32,894 nt of DNA from positions 1 through 32,894 of the forward strand of contig JAKPQU010000146.1 of NCBI GenBank assembly GCA_029555925.1, in the 5' to 3' direction. The position numbers were made by a program, and so were the translations under genes. This document shows, in pieces, positions 1 to 10,300 of this stretch. Source of the stretch: Bacillota bacterium (lineage in GTDB: Bacteria; Eremiobacterota; SpSt-956; JAKJGF01). The notes under the pieces are model-generated. The model saw only the letters and a list, made by a program, of their open reading frames with translations. It did no database searches and was not told the origin of the DNA. The first letter of the stretch is position 1. Every line of letters begins with the position of its first letter.

Positions 1-6
1 AGTCTT

Positions 7-108
7 CGTGACGCGTAACGCGTGACTCGTGACGGGTTTAATCCCTGCGCATCACGCATTACGCTTTACGCATTACGAGGTCATTATTTATGGATAGTTA
101 TGAAACTA
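7..108 (+). repeat. Composite dispersed repeat, copy 1 (heptad hairpin plus conserved tail)
   Basis: Positions 8-77 read as ten 7-bp units in one phase. They begin gtgacgc, gtaacgc, gtgactc, gtgacgg, pass through a gggtttaatccc turn at about 33-44, and continue as the complementary orientation (catcacg, cattacg, ctttacg, cattacg). The result is an inverted heptad array able to fold as a hairpin. A unique tail follows, from gaggtcattattt to gttatgaaacta (about 77-108). The whole block recurs inverted at 27455-27549, nearly identical except for one missing heptad, so it is a true dispersed repeat. The tail alone recurs at 27584-27611. No protein is encoded here. It lies upstream of surE, with the ribosome binding site beyond it. 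Confidence 0.85.
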
Positions 109-127
109 ACTATAACAGTCTCCTTCC

Positions 128-151
128 ACGCGTGACGCGTCACGCGTCACG
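128..151. repeat. Palindromic heptad array (ACGCGT family) upstream of surE
   Basis: Three and a half units of the acgcgtg/acgcgtc type. Positions 128-147 are a perfect 20-bp palindrome centred on ACGCGT. It belongs to the same family as the arrays at 22325-22338, 22517-22544 and 27182-27211. The surE ribosome binding site (gaggt, 164-168) starts 13 bases later, so the hairpin would sit in the 5' leader of any transcript entering from upstream. Confidence 0.75.
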
Positions 152-175
152 ATCCTATAAAACGAGGTATATAAA

Positions 176-958
176 ATGAAAATACTTCTCACAAATGATG
201 ATGGTTATGGAGCTAAAGGGCTTAAAGCTCTTATAAAAGAATTATCGAAATCACATAATCTTGTAGTAATAGCACCTGACAGAGAACAGAGCGGGGTAAG
301 CCATTCCCTTACCTTTTTCGATCCTCTCAGGTTAAAAAAAATCAGAGGAACCGGTAAATGTAAAGTCTATTCTACAAATGGCACACCTACAGATTGTGTT
401 ATACTGGGTATAAAGCACATTATGAAAAAATCGAAGCCTGACCTCGTAATTTCAGGTATAAATCATGGTTCAAATCTGGGAGATGATATATCCTATTCCG
501 GCACAGCAGCAGGTGCAAAAGAGGGAACTCTCCAGGGGATTCCGTCTATTGCAATATCTCTATGCAGTTTTGATAAGGAAGCAGATTTCACATTTGCAGC
601 CAGATTTGCATCCCTTATGGCTGACAGACTTGCTAATTACAGGATGCCTGAGAGAATGTTCTTTAATATTAATGTGCCTGATATACCAGAAGAAGAAATA
701 AAAGGTATTTCCATGACGGTTCAGGGCAAAAGCACATACAAAAGCTGGATAGAAAAAAATCTGGATCCAAGAAAAAGACCTATGTACTGGATAGGTGCCG
801 AACTTCCGTCAGGGAATATGGACGAGAATACGGATTTTAAAGCTATAAGTGAAAATAAAGTATCCATTACACCTGTCAGGCTGGATCTTACCGATCGTGA
901 CTTTATAAAAAATCATGGAGAACTCTGCGAAAATCTTTTTAGATTAGAAAAACTATAA
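176..958 (+). CDS. surE: 5'/3'-nucleotidase SurE
   Basis: SurE is a cytoplasmic, divalent-metal-dependent nucleoside monophosphate phosphatase, often linked to stationary-phase survival and nucleotide salvage. The 260-residue product has the full family signature. The N-terminal LTNDDGYGAKG carries metal-binding Asp8 and Asp9. APDREQSGVSHSLT carries Ser39. NGTPTDCV follows, then SGINHGSNLGDDISYSGT with Asn96. Length is normal for the family. The ATG at 176 follows gaggt (164-168) with 7-base spacing and gives the typical SurE N-terminus. It is the first gene of a probable three-gene run, with 22 bases before the UPF0182 gene. The family is certain. The physiological substrate cannot be read from sequence. 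Confidence 0.96.
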   Translation: MKILLTNDDGYGAKGLKALIKELSKSHNLVVIAPDREQSGVSHSLTFFDPLRLKKIRGTGKCKVYSTNGTPTDCVILGIKHIMKKSKPDLVISGINHGSNLGDDISYSGTAAGAKEGTLQGIPSIAISLCSFDKEADFTFAARFASLMADRLANYRMPERMFFNINVPDIPEEEIKGISMTVQGKSTYKSWIEKNLDPRKRPMYWIGAELPSGNMDENTDFKAISENKVSITPVRLDLTDRDFIKNHGELCENLFRLEKL

Positions 959-980
959 AGATTCTGGTAAAATAACATTT

Positions 981-3740
981 ATGAAAAATATTAGAAAATT
1001 ATTTTTAACTATTATTATTGCACTGACTTTATATTTCGTCATAGAAAATTTCATCTATTTTTATATAGACTGGTTATGGTACAAGGAAACAGGATATACA
1101 GATATGTTCCTTGTAATATTAAAATATAAACTCCTTACAGGGTTAATCATGGGAGCTGTATTTATTATCTTAATAGGAATTAACCTGTATGTAATAAGAA
1201 GGTTATCTCCCAGGATGGTAAGGTTTTCTCAGAGTAATATCATAGAAATACTGGACAGTGGCGTTTTTGAAGCACAATCGGTAAAACTTCTGATTGTAAT
1301 AATAGGTATTACCGGTATTTTAATAGCCATGGAAGGTATGGAACACTGGCAGGAGTTATTATTCTATTTTTACGGCCACAATTTTAATATAAATGATCCT
1401 GTATTCGAAACAGATCTGGCCTTTTATTTATTTAAACTGCCTTTTCTTAAATATGTATATTCATGGCTTATATTTACATTTATAATAATATTTATAGCAA
1501 TTATATCTATCTACCTGTTTTATAAACTGATAAGATATTCTCCGAGTAATATACTCACCCTGTCAGGGAAGGTAAAAATACATCTTTCCATACTGGGAAG
1601 CATTATATTCCTGTTGAAAGCCTGGGGTATTTATATTGCAAGATATGAATTACTTTATTCTACAAGAGGAGTAGTTTACGGAGCTTCCTATACGGATGTA
1701 AATGTTCAGATACCGGTAATGAACATAATGATCGTTATGGCTCTTATATGCAGTTTTATTATCCTTCTTAATCTTTATACAAAAAACTGGAAGACCATCT
1801 TCTGGTCAATAATTGTTTATATCATATTTTCTATTCTTGGAGGTTCCGTTTATCCCGGCCTGATACAGCAGTTTGTTGTAATTCCTAATGAAATCGGAAA
1901 AGAAAAAGAGTTTATTAAAAGAAATATTGAGTATACACTTAAAGGCTACGGCCTTGATAAAGTAGTAGAAAAGGAATTTCCTGCCAATGAAAGCCTGACA
2001 GCAGAAAGTATATATAAGAATGAAGGGACTGTGAAAAATATAAGGTTATGGGATGGACGTCCTCTGCTGGACACTTATGCACAGCTTCAGGAAATAAGAC
2101 CATATTATGATTTCGTAGATGTAGACATAGACAGGTATACTATAGACGGAGATTACAGACAGGTTATGCTTTCTGCCAGAGAAATAGCCTATGATCAGCT
2201 ATCAACCGGTGACTGGATTAATCAACATATAACCTACACTCATGGATACGGATTATGTCTGTCACCGGTAAACAGTATATCAAAAGAAGGATTACCGGAA
2301 TTTTTCATAAAAGATATACCTCCTGTGTATACGACAAATCTAAGAATAGACAGACCTGAAATATATTATGGAGAAACAACTAAAAACTACTCCATAGTAA
2401 ACACAAAATCCAGTGATAACATATCCCAGGAATTTGATTACCCTTCAGGAACAACAAATAAATACTGTACCTATCAGGGTACAGGAGGGATAGCACTTTC
2501 TTCTTTCTTAAGAAAACTTGCCTTTGCCAGACACATTAACTCGATGAAAATCCTTCTGAATAAAGATATAAAAGAAGACAGCAGAATAATGATTTATAAA
2601 GATCTGAACACCAGACTTAAAAAAGCTTTTCCACTGCTGATTTATTCAAATGATCCTTATATAATCATTGCAGACGGTAAACTCTTATGGATCTGTGACG
2701 CATACACAGTATCAGATAAATATCCTTATTCTATGCCATATAATTTTCGCGAAGACTATAAAATAAACTATATAAGAAATTCAGTAAAAGTCGTAGTAAA
2801 TGCCTATAATGGAACTATTGATTTTTATAAAAACGACATGGACGATCCTGTAATAAATACGTATGAAAAAATCTTTCCCCATGTGTTTAAAGACATGTCG
2901 GAAATGCCTGAAACCATAAAAAGCCATATAAGGTATCCTGAAGAATTAATGGCCATACAGAGTAAAATATATTCTACATATCATATGAAGGAACCACAGG
3001 TATTTTATAACAAAGAGGATATGTGGAATATTCCGAAAGAAATTTCTGACACACAGGAAGAAGAAATCAAGCCTTATTATATTACAATGAGCCTTCCTGA
3101 AGAGAAAAAGGAAGAATTTATTCTCATGATACCCTTTACTCCTATGAAAAAAGACAATTTATCTGCCTGGATGTGTGCCAGATGTGACGGAGAAAATTAC
3201 GGGAATATAATACTCTATCGTTTCCCAAAAAAGAAATTGGTCTATGGCCCCGGTCAAATAGAAGCCCGTATCAATCAGGACACAGAAATATCAAAACAGC
3301 TTTCATTATGGAATCAGGAGGGCTCAGGAGTAATAAAAGGTAATCTTCTTGTCATACCACTGGAAAATTCCCTTATATATGTAGAACCATTATATTTAAA
3401 AGCAGAAAAAGGGCAGTTACCTGAATTAAAAAAGGTCATATTAGTCTATGGAAGCCAGATAGTTATGGAAGATAATCTTGAAAAAGCAATAAAAATTATG
3501 TTTAATACCTCTGATAACCATTTAATTCCTGTTACTGAAAAAGAAAAAACTATCGAAGTAATGGCAGGAGAAGCACTGAAACATTATGAAAAAGCCAGAG
3601 AATATATGAAATCCGGGAACTGGGCAGGATACGGTGAAGAAATAGAACACCTTGGCAGCATATTATCAGGTATGGTTAAAGGAGAATTCAAAAAAGATAT
3701 GAAAGAAAAGAAAGGAATTGGAGATGATAAAAAACAATAG
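981..3740 (+). CDS. UPF0182 family integral membrane protein
   Basis: A 919-residue protein matching the UPF0182 (COG1615) layout: about seven N-terminal membrane segments, then a large soluble domain of around 600 residues predicted to face outside. I see hydrophobic segments near residues 6-28, 46-70, 102-122, 158-182, 198-220, 244-264 and 270-292. Family-like stretches include residues about 351-379 (KNIRLWD, then LQEIRPYYDF) and the mid-region around residue 495, where TYQGTGGIALSSFLRKL can be read. The C-terminal stretch about 870-905 is Lys/Glu-rich and helical. Function of the family is unknown. The start lacks a strong Shine-Dalgarno, but the N-terminus fits. The next gene begins inside its last codons, which implies co-translation. 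Confidence 0.9.
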   Translation: MKNIRKLFLTIIIALTLYFVIENFIYFYIDWLWYKETGYTDMFLVILKYKLLTGLIMGAVFIILIGINLYVIRRLSPRMVRFSQSNIIEILDSGVFEAQSVKLLIVIIGITGILIAMEGMEHWQELLFYFYGHNFNINDPVFETDLAFYLFKLPFLKYVYSWLIFTFIIIFIAIISIYLFYKLIRYSPSNILTLSGKVKIHLSILGSIIFLLKAWGIYIARYELLYSTRGVVYGASYTDVNVQIPVMNIMIVMALICSFIILLNLYTKNWKTIFWSIIVYIIFSILGGSVYPGLIQQFVVIPNEIGKEKEFIKRNIEYTLKGYGLDKVVEKEFPANESLTAESIYKNEGTVKNIRLWDGRPLLDTYAQLQEIRPYYDFVDVDIDRYTIDGDYRQVMLSAREIAYDQLSTGDWINQHITYTHGYGLCLSPVNSISKEGLPEFFIKDIPPVYTTNLRIDRPEIYYGETTKNYSIVNTKSSDNISQEFDYPSGTTNKYCTYQGTGGIALSSFLRKLAFARHINSMKILLNKDIKEDSRIMIYKDLNTRLKKAFPLLIYSNDPYIIIADGKLLWICDAYTVSDKYPYSMPYNFREDYKINYIRNSVKVVVNAYNGTIDFYKNDMDDPVINTYEKIFPHVFKDMSEMPETIKSHIRYPEELMAIQSKIYSTYHMKEPQVFYNKEDMWNIPKEISDTQEEEIKPYYITMSLPEEKKEEFILMIPFTPMKKDNLSAWMCARCDGENYGNIILYRFPKKKLVYGPGQIEARINQDTEISKQLSLWNQEGSGVIKGNLLVIPLENSLIYVEPLYLKAEKGQLPELKKVILVYGSQIVMEDNLEKAIKIMFNTSDNHLIPVTEKEKTIEVMAGEALKHYEKAREYMKSGNWAGYGEEIEHLGSILSGMVKGEFKKDMKEKKGIGDDKKQ

Positions 3741-4260
3741 ATTTTTATGTCTAGTTCTATTAATGTGTATAATTTTTTTATGCGGATGTGAAACACCCTT
3801 TGACGGTATTGACACTTCAGAAGGCAACAAATCACCTGAAGCCAGAGTATCTGTAGATATAACAGAGGGCGGTGTAAACAGATACCTCAGCCTTATGAGT
3901 CTGAACTATACCGATACAGTTGTTTCCGGAAAATTTAATGACTGGCGGCCTGAAAGTAAATACAGATTAAAAGCAGGCTATCATAACGGATATGATTTTG
4001 CCGCACCGGCCGGCACAGAAGTGCCTGCAGGATGGGAAGGTAAAGTGACAGATATTATATACTGGGGATATGGAGAATTTGCCGTTAAGATAAAGAAAGA
4101 TAAACAGATGACACAGTACGGTCATCTGAATAACCTCAGAGTCTGTATAGGACAGAAAGTAACGGCAGGTCAGACTATAGGAAAGATTGCAGTAGATCAT
4201 GTAGATGTAAAAATGAAGATAAACGGATATTTTTACGATTTTGGGAAAAGTAGTGATTAG
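3724..4260 (+). CDS. Lipoprotein with degenerate M23 (LytM-like) domain
   Basis: A 178-residue product starting at the ATG at 3724. aaagga at 3712-3716 is spaced 7 bases from it. A TTG two codons upstream is the longer alternative. Residues 1-22 form a lipoprotein signal ending in the lipobox LCGC, with Cys22 as the predicted lipidated residue. Residues about 78-172 are an M23 fold: HNGYDF supplies His87 and Asp91, YGHL supplies His134, and GQKVTAGQTIGKI follows. The usual HxH motif reads HVDV, so the second His, normally a zinc ligand, is Asp161. Many LytM proteins with altered sites act as amidase activators or scaffolds rather than hydrolases, so I infer a non-catalytic or altered envelope role. 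The start overlaps the UPF0182 gene by 17 bases. The last codons (SSD-stop) already lie in the following heptad array. Confidence 0.85.
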   Translation: MIKNNRFLCLVLLMCIIFLCGCETPFDGIDTSEGNKSPEARVSVDITEGGVNRYLSLMSLNYTDTVVSGKFNDWRPESKYRLKAGYHNGYDFAAPAGTEVPAGWEGKVTDIIYWGYGEFAVKIKKDKQMTQYGHLNNLRVCIGQKVTAGQTIGKIAVDHVDVKMKINGYFYDFGKSSD

Positions 4261-4329
4261 TGAAGAGTGAAAAGTGAAGAGTGAATGGAGACATAACTGG
4301 TAACTGGTCACCGGTAACCGGTCACTGAA
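4253..4329. repeat. Eleven-unit heptad array filling the gap between convergent genes
   Basis: The array reads in one unbroken 7-bp phase: gtgatta, gtgaaga, gtgaaaa, gtgaaga, gtgaatg, gagacat, aactggt, aactggt, caccggt, aaccggt, cactgaa. The unit type changes midway from GTGAARA to the complement-oriented CACCGGT/AACTGGT type, but the phase is kept. It starts inside the last codons of the M23-like lipoprotein and ends at the base before the stop codon of the opposite-strand giant gene. No conventional U-tract terminator is visible here, so this inverted array may serve as the terminator. That last point is inference. Confidence 0.85.
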
Positions 4330-7300
4330 TTACTCTTCTACATCGGAGGAACAACCGTAAAGGAATCCTTTTCTGGTTCCTGCAAGGATATAGCCGGAAG
4401 ATATGGCAGGGGAAGATAATATTTCCCCTTCCAGAGAGACTACATAATGTGTAACATTAAGGCCCTCTTCGGGGAGGAAATTTTTCGAGGAATCAAGTTC
4501 TATAGAATAAAGCTTTCCGTCACCTGCACCGATATATAGAGTACCGTTGGCATAAACAGGTGATGAACTGGATGCACTTTCTATATTATATTCACGAATT
4601 CTGTTGCCTTTCAGCATATCAATAGTGTATAAAGTTTTACCTCCTATTGACACATAGGCAAGGCCTTCACCTGCAGCAGGAGAAGCACATAACTGGTCGG
4701 GAGATTTAAATTCCCACATCAAAGTGCCCTGTTTTGAATGCCACGAATAAAGACTGTTTTCACAGACCAGTAAAACTGCATCCTGATATATTACAGGAGA
4801 AGATTTAACAGGACAACCCACGTCATAATCCCATATTTTCTTACCATCTTTAGCATCGAGTGCAAAAACCCTTTCATTTTTACTGCAGCAATAGACAATA
4901 TCTTCACATACTGCAGGAGAATAACTGTTATTTCCCCTGGTAATATATTCCCATATTTTCTGGCCTGTTTTTACAGAGAGAGCATAAAATGTTCCGTCTG
5001 TGGAGCCGAAATATATGTGTCCATAGGCTATGGCAGGTGAAGAGGTTACAGGACTGGTGGCTTTAAATCTCCATATGAGAGTGCCATTATGTCTGTCCAG
5101 AGCATAAACATACTGACCACCGGTAAAAAACACCCAGTCTTTTGCCACTGCAGGAGTGGAGGCCAGAGGTATTCCTGTTTTAAAATCCCATAGCTTCTCA
5201 CCATTCTCTATATTAACGGCATATAATGTACCATCAAGGGAACAGACATAAGAAATACCTTTGTAAATAGACGGTGAAGCGTTTATTGCCCCCCTGGTAA
5301 CAAATTTCCACCTGATCTTCAAAGGAGGAAGTAATTCAGTTTCTTCATCATTAAATCCGTTATGAGTAAGTCCTCCCATAATCATAGGCCAGTCACTGGT
5401 AAAAAAATCAACAGAAAGATCTTCATTTATAGGGGATTCTCCTGATATTTCAACCTGCCCCTCTGGCTCAGAAGAAGGTCTGTCAAATCTTACAGCCTTT
5501 TTTAATCTGGCAAAGAGGCCTTTTTTCTTAAGAGTATGGAATGCAGGAGGTTCAGAGCTTTCTTCAGTTTTTATCTCTTCAGAAGAGGATATACTGGAAG
5601 AAGTCATCTGCTCTTCCGGCATATGTTCTGTAAGAAACTTCTCAACATCACCGTGGCTCAAAACAAGGGTTGATCGTTCTGTTGAAGGCCCATGTTCCAT
5701 AAGTTGTTCAACTTCGGCTTTTTTCAGGGAAAGTTCTCTGTATTCTTCTTCCAGAAGCTTTTTTTCCTCTTCCAGGTTATTTAAATCAGCTTCAAATTTA
5801 ATTCTATCCTCTTCCAGTTTCTTCCATTCCATTTCTAAATGAGACTGTAATTCCTCTAATTGTATATTACCATACTGTTCTGATAACTTTTCCTTCTCAA
5901 TTTTTATAAATTTTCTCTGTTCTTCAAGCTCAATAAGGGAACTTTCCAGTTCCTCCTTTAAAATAGCTATTTGCATATCTTTATTTCTAATAGTATCAAG
6001 AAGACTATTTTCTGTATTCTGTTCTTCTTTTTTTGTTTCAATTTCCATCATTAGGGATTTCAAATGTTCCCTTTCTTCTGCCAGTTCAATCCATGCAGAT
6101 TCAAGTTCTCTCTTTTCTGCCTCAAGTGTATCAATATCAATAGCTTTCAGTAATTCCCTATCTTTTTCCAGACTGGCCCTCTGGGCTTCCAGTTCTTCTT
6201 TATTCTGGGAAAGTTTTTCCCATTCTTCTTCCAGTTCTGTCATATTATTTTCTTCAGTCCTTCTGAGTTCATCCCATGCTTCTGCGATTTTCTGTTTTTC
6301 AAGGGAAATAAAGTCCTTATCTTCTTTACCTTTTAATTCCACGTCCTTCTCGCACATTGATATTTTTAACTGTTGAAGCTCTGAAGTTAAATCATTGATT
6401 ATCCTATCTTTTTCTCTCTGTGCATCTTCAAATAGTTGTTTTTCTTTCTCGAGAACGTCAATTTTCTGCCTCAGGCTATCATCAAGTTCCTTCTCGCACA
6501 TTGACGTTTTTAACTGTTGAAGTTCTGAAGATAAATCATTGATTATCGTGTCTTTTTCTCTCTTTAGCTCTTCAAATGATTCTTTCTCTTTCTCCAGAAT
6601 TGCAACCTTCTGTTTAATATCATCAGTCACACTGCCGGCTTTGCTCCGCATTTCTTCAAGCTCTTTATCTTTCTCGGAAAGTTTAGATTTTAAGCCTTTT
6701 AAGAGTATAAGTATTTTAGATTTTTCTTTCACATAGGCATTTTTTTCCTGTTCCAGCGATTGTATTGCTTTCTTTCCGGCAAGGATATCTTTTTTGAGTG
6801 TTTCCAATTCCTCAAGACCGGTCTGAGCAGTAGTTCCCTCTGAAAGGGCCATTTTATCTGTCAATTCTGTGACAGTTCTTCTGGTTTTCTCCAGTTCATC
6901 TAAAACCCTGGCCAGTTCACTCTTATATGTTTCTTTTTCTTTCTGTAAATCTGTTAATTGTTCCCGGATTGAAAGTAAATCTTTATTCTGTGCTTCAAGT
7001 TCTTTAATTTTATCATTGCTCTCTTCCAGGCTTTCCATAAGATTGTTGTTACGGTTTTTAATCTCTAACAGTTCTGCCTCAAAAGCAGTCATATCAAATT
7101 CAGAACCGGTCCCTTTTTCATGCAATTCCTGATTGAGCCTGATTAATTCTTCTTTTTCCATTTCAAGAGATTGAATGGAAATAGTTATCTTTTTATTTTC
7201 CTCATTAAGACTGTTGGTCTTCTTAATAAGATCTATAATAGTATTTTTCTGTTTTTCATTATTTTTTACAAGTTCCTGTTTTTCCCTGTCTATATCTCTG

Positions 7301-10300
7301 AGCCTTTGGACGAGTTTATCTTTATCTTCACTTCCGGACTTACTCTGATATATCCTGTCTTCTGTTTCCCGGAGCTTTTTTTCCAGAGTATCTTTCACCA
7401 ACAGAAATTCTTCTTTTTCTTTTTCCAGCTCAGAAACTTTCAATGTCAGTTGTTCTATCTGCAATAATGCATCAATGAGCTTTTGTGATCGTTTTTCATT
7501 ATCATCTGCTGCTTTTTCAGAAAGAAATAATTCATGTTCTGCCTTTAAGGTGGTCAGTTCATTTTGAAGATTTTCATAATCGGCAAGTTTAATCTTTGCC
7601 TGAGTCATAAACTGTTTGGCGCCTGAAAATTCCTTGAGAATTCGCTCCAGTCTGTCTTCCAGACTGATTTTTTCTTTATTAATCTCTGCAACATTTGTCT
7701 GGAGTATCTTTTTTTCTTCTCTCAGTTCATTCAGCACAGAAAGGAGCTGTCTGATTTTTTGAGATTGTTTATCATTACTGCCAAGTAATTCTGTTTTTTC
7801 TTTTTCCAGCCGCTCAAGCCGTGCCTGTAAATCACCTGTTGTTTTATCGGAATGAACCAGTTTTTCTCTGAGTTCATTCACCAGATTAAGTAATGTTTCA
7901 CCTTCTTCTTTGTTGGCCTGAACATCTTTCCTCATAGACAGAGACTCAGAACTTACTCTGTCAAGCTCATGAATAAGATCCATGTATTCCCTGTCTCTCG
8001 CTTCTTTCAAAGCAATCAATTCTCTGTTATGTTCTTCCATATCAGCCAGTCTGGCTTTATAATTATCAAGTTCATGACTGATATTTATATACTCCCTGTC
8101 TCCAGACTCTTTTATACTGAGAAGTTCTCTGTTTTGTTTTTCCAGGTCTTCCAGTCTGGATTTAATGGTATCTACATCTCTGGCTTTTTCTATAAATTTC
8201 TTTGCTTCATCCAGTTTGGATTTAAGCTCCTGCACAAGTTTAACAAGAGCATCCTTATTTTTACCGGCTGTAGCCAAATTCTTTTCCAGGTCATTTTTAG
8301 TTTTCACTAAATCTTTTAACTGTTTTTTTATCTCCCCTATTTCATGCTCTTTTTCTTCCTTGCTTTCTTCGGCATCATTTTTATTTTTTCTTAATTCCTC
8401 TGCTTCTGCTTCAAGTTCTGATATTTTCTTTTCTTTCTCATTATTTAATTCCTGCAATGATGCAAGTTTTTTAGAGAGGTTATCAAATTCATCAAGTTTC
8501 TGGAGTAATTTTTTATTTTCTTCATTCTTTTTCGTAAGTTCCTGGGCAAGCCTGGCGAGTGAATTATTTTTCTTATGGAGTTCTTTTAATTCTTTCTTTA
8601 AATGTTCGATTTCTTCTGTTTTATCTGTTTCTAGCTCACCGAGCTTTTCCATATATGATATGCTGTTACTCTGGGTTTCTTTTAATTTTTCTTCAAGTTC
8701 TTCGAGTTGTTCTTCAAGGAGAGAATTTCTACTTTTAGAGGAGGAAACTTCTTCCATAAGTTTCTGAATTTTTTTCTCGCCTGCTTCCCTGAGTTCTTCA
8801 AGGTCATTTATCTTATTATTAAGTAATTCTATCTCATCAGATTTCTCAATATCGGTACGTCTGACCATAGAATCTAATTTAACTTTAAGTTCCTTGAGAG
8901 ACTTTTTTAATTTTACATTTTCTTTATCCTTTTCCACTACCTCTGTTTCAAGTTTTTCAGAGCTTTCTTTCAATATATCCCTTTCATGTTCAAGGGATTT
9001 GTTTTTCCTCTCCAGAGTTCTTATATGCTGACGTCTTTCTTCCAGATTTTTCAAGAGCAGTTGATGTTCTTCTTCAAGAAAATCAAGACTTTCTGCAAGT
9101 TCATTCTTATCCCGGGAAACAGGTTTTATTCTATCTATTTTTTCGGCAAATTTAACCCTTGTAGAATCCTCTATTACTTTCACGTCAGAAGGAGATAGTT
9201 CAAGAATTCTCTTTAATTCATCCAGATAAACCCTTTCATCTTCACCGAGGTGACCATCACTCCAGCATGCCTCCATGGCATATCTGTAGGAATTTCTTGC
9301 ATATTTTTTTGTCTCCCCTGCTTTTTTTGCCTCTTCCTGAATTTTCTTTTGCTCATCTTTTTCCTGTACTATACCTCTCTGAGGTATTTTTCTGATACCT
9401 TTTTTGATATCCTTTTTGCGTTTTTCTTTCTGCCAGTCAAGAAGTTTTATAACAAGGTTAACCTTTTTTTCCGATGTAAATTTACGAAAGGATTTGATTA
9501 AATCTTTTACATAATCCTGAGAAGTAAATCTTACATCCCCCTGATAATTGGAATATTCGAGTGAACCGTCACCTGTTACTCTCCAGTATAAGAAAAGCTG
9601 ATTGCCAAAACCTTTCTGGTATTCTCTGACTATAAAGAAAGGACTCAGATTTAAAACAGGGAAATTTTTATCTACGGTGGAACTCATATAAACCTTTTCC
9701 TGGGCAAAATAATTCTCGGAATAATATTCAGTTTCTTCAAGACTGAGAGCCCCCACACAATCAACAATTTCATGGCGAACCTTACCTTTTTCATAGGCTG
9801 CTTTTTTCACATAAAATAATTTATAGGCAATGAGGAACTTAAGACTGGAAATAATATTATCAACTACAGGAATAAAAAGTAATAATAAATCTTTTATCTG
9901 ATTTATACTCAAATCCTCTCCGTGATTTTCTACAGCATCAATAAAATCAGGGACAAGGGCAAAAAATTCAGAAGGGGTCAGTTCCTCTTTGAGAATGTTT
10001 CCTTTAAAAAGGAAAAAATCATCTTCACATATTGCTTTATAGGCCTTCAAAGGAGCCTTCAATTCCGGGAAGGGAGAAAAGTAAAAATTATACAGTTCAT
10101 TGACAAGTAATTTCTCACCTTTTTTATTATAAAGTTTCAGTATATCTTCCAGGAAAAGGAGCCATTCTTCTATACCGGGTTCAACAAGCCTCTCAAGATT
10201 TAGATTGACGTTTAAATCATCTATAGTATCCCTTATATACTGGGCCACTACAATAGAAGAGAAAAACCTTATAACCGTTTCCATAAGTCTGCAGACAGAG

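Noticed and set aside
8165..8767. Ser/Phe-rich open frame on the plus strand inside the giant gene
   Set aside because: It is the antisense shadow of the Glu/Lys-rich coiled coil. The composition (Ser, Phe, Leu) is what complementing GAA/AAA-rich codons gives, and it has no ribosome binding site.
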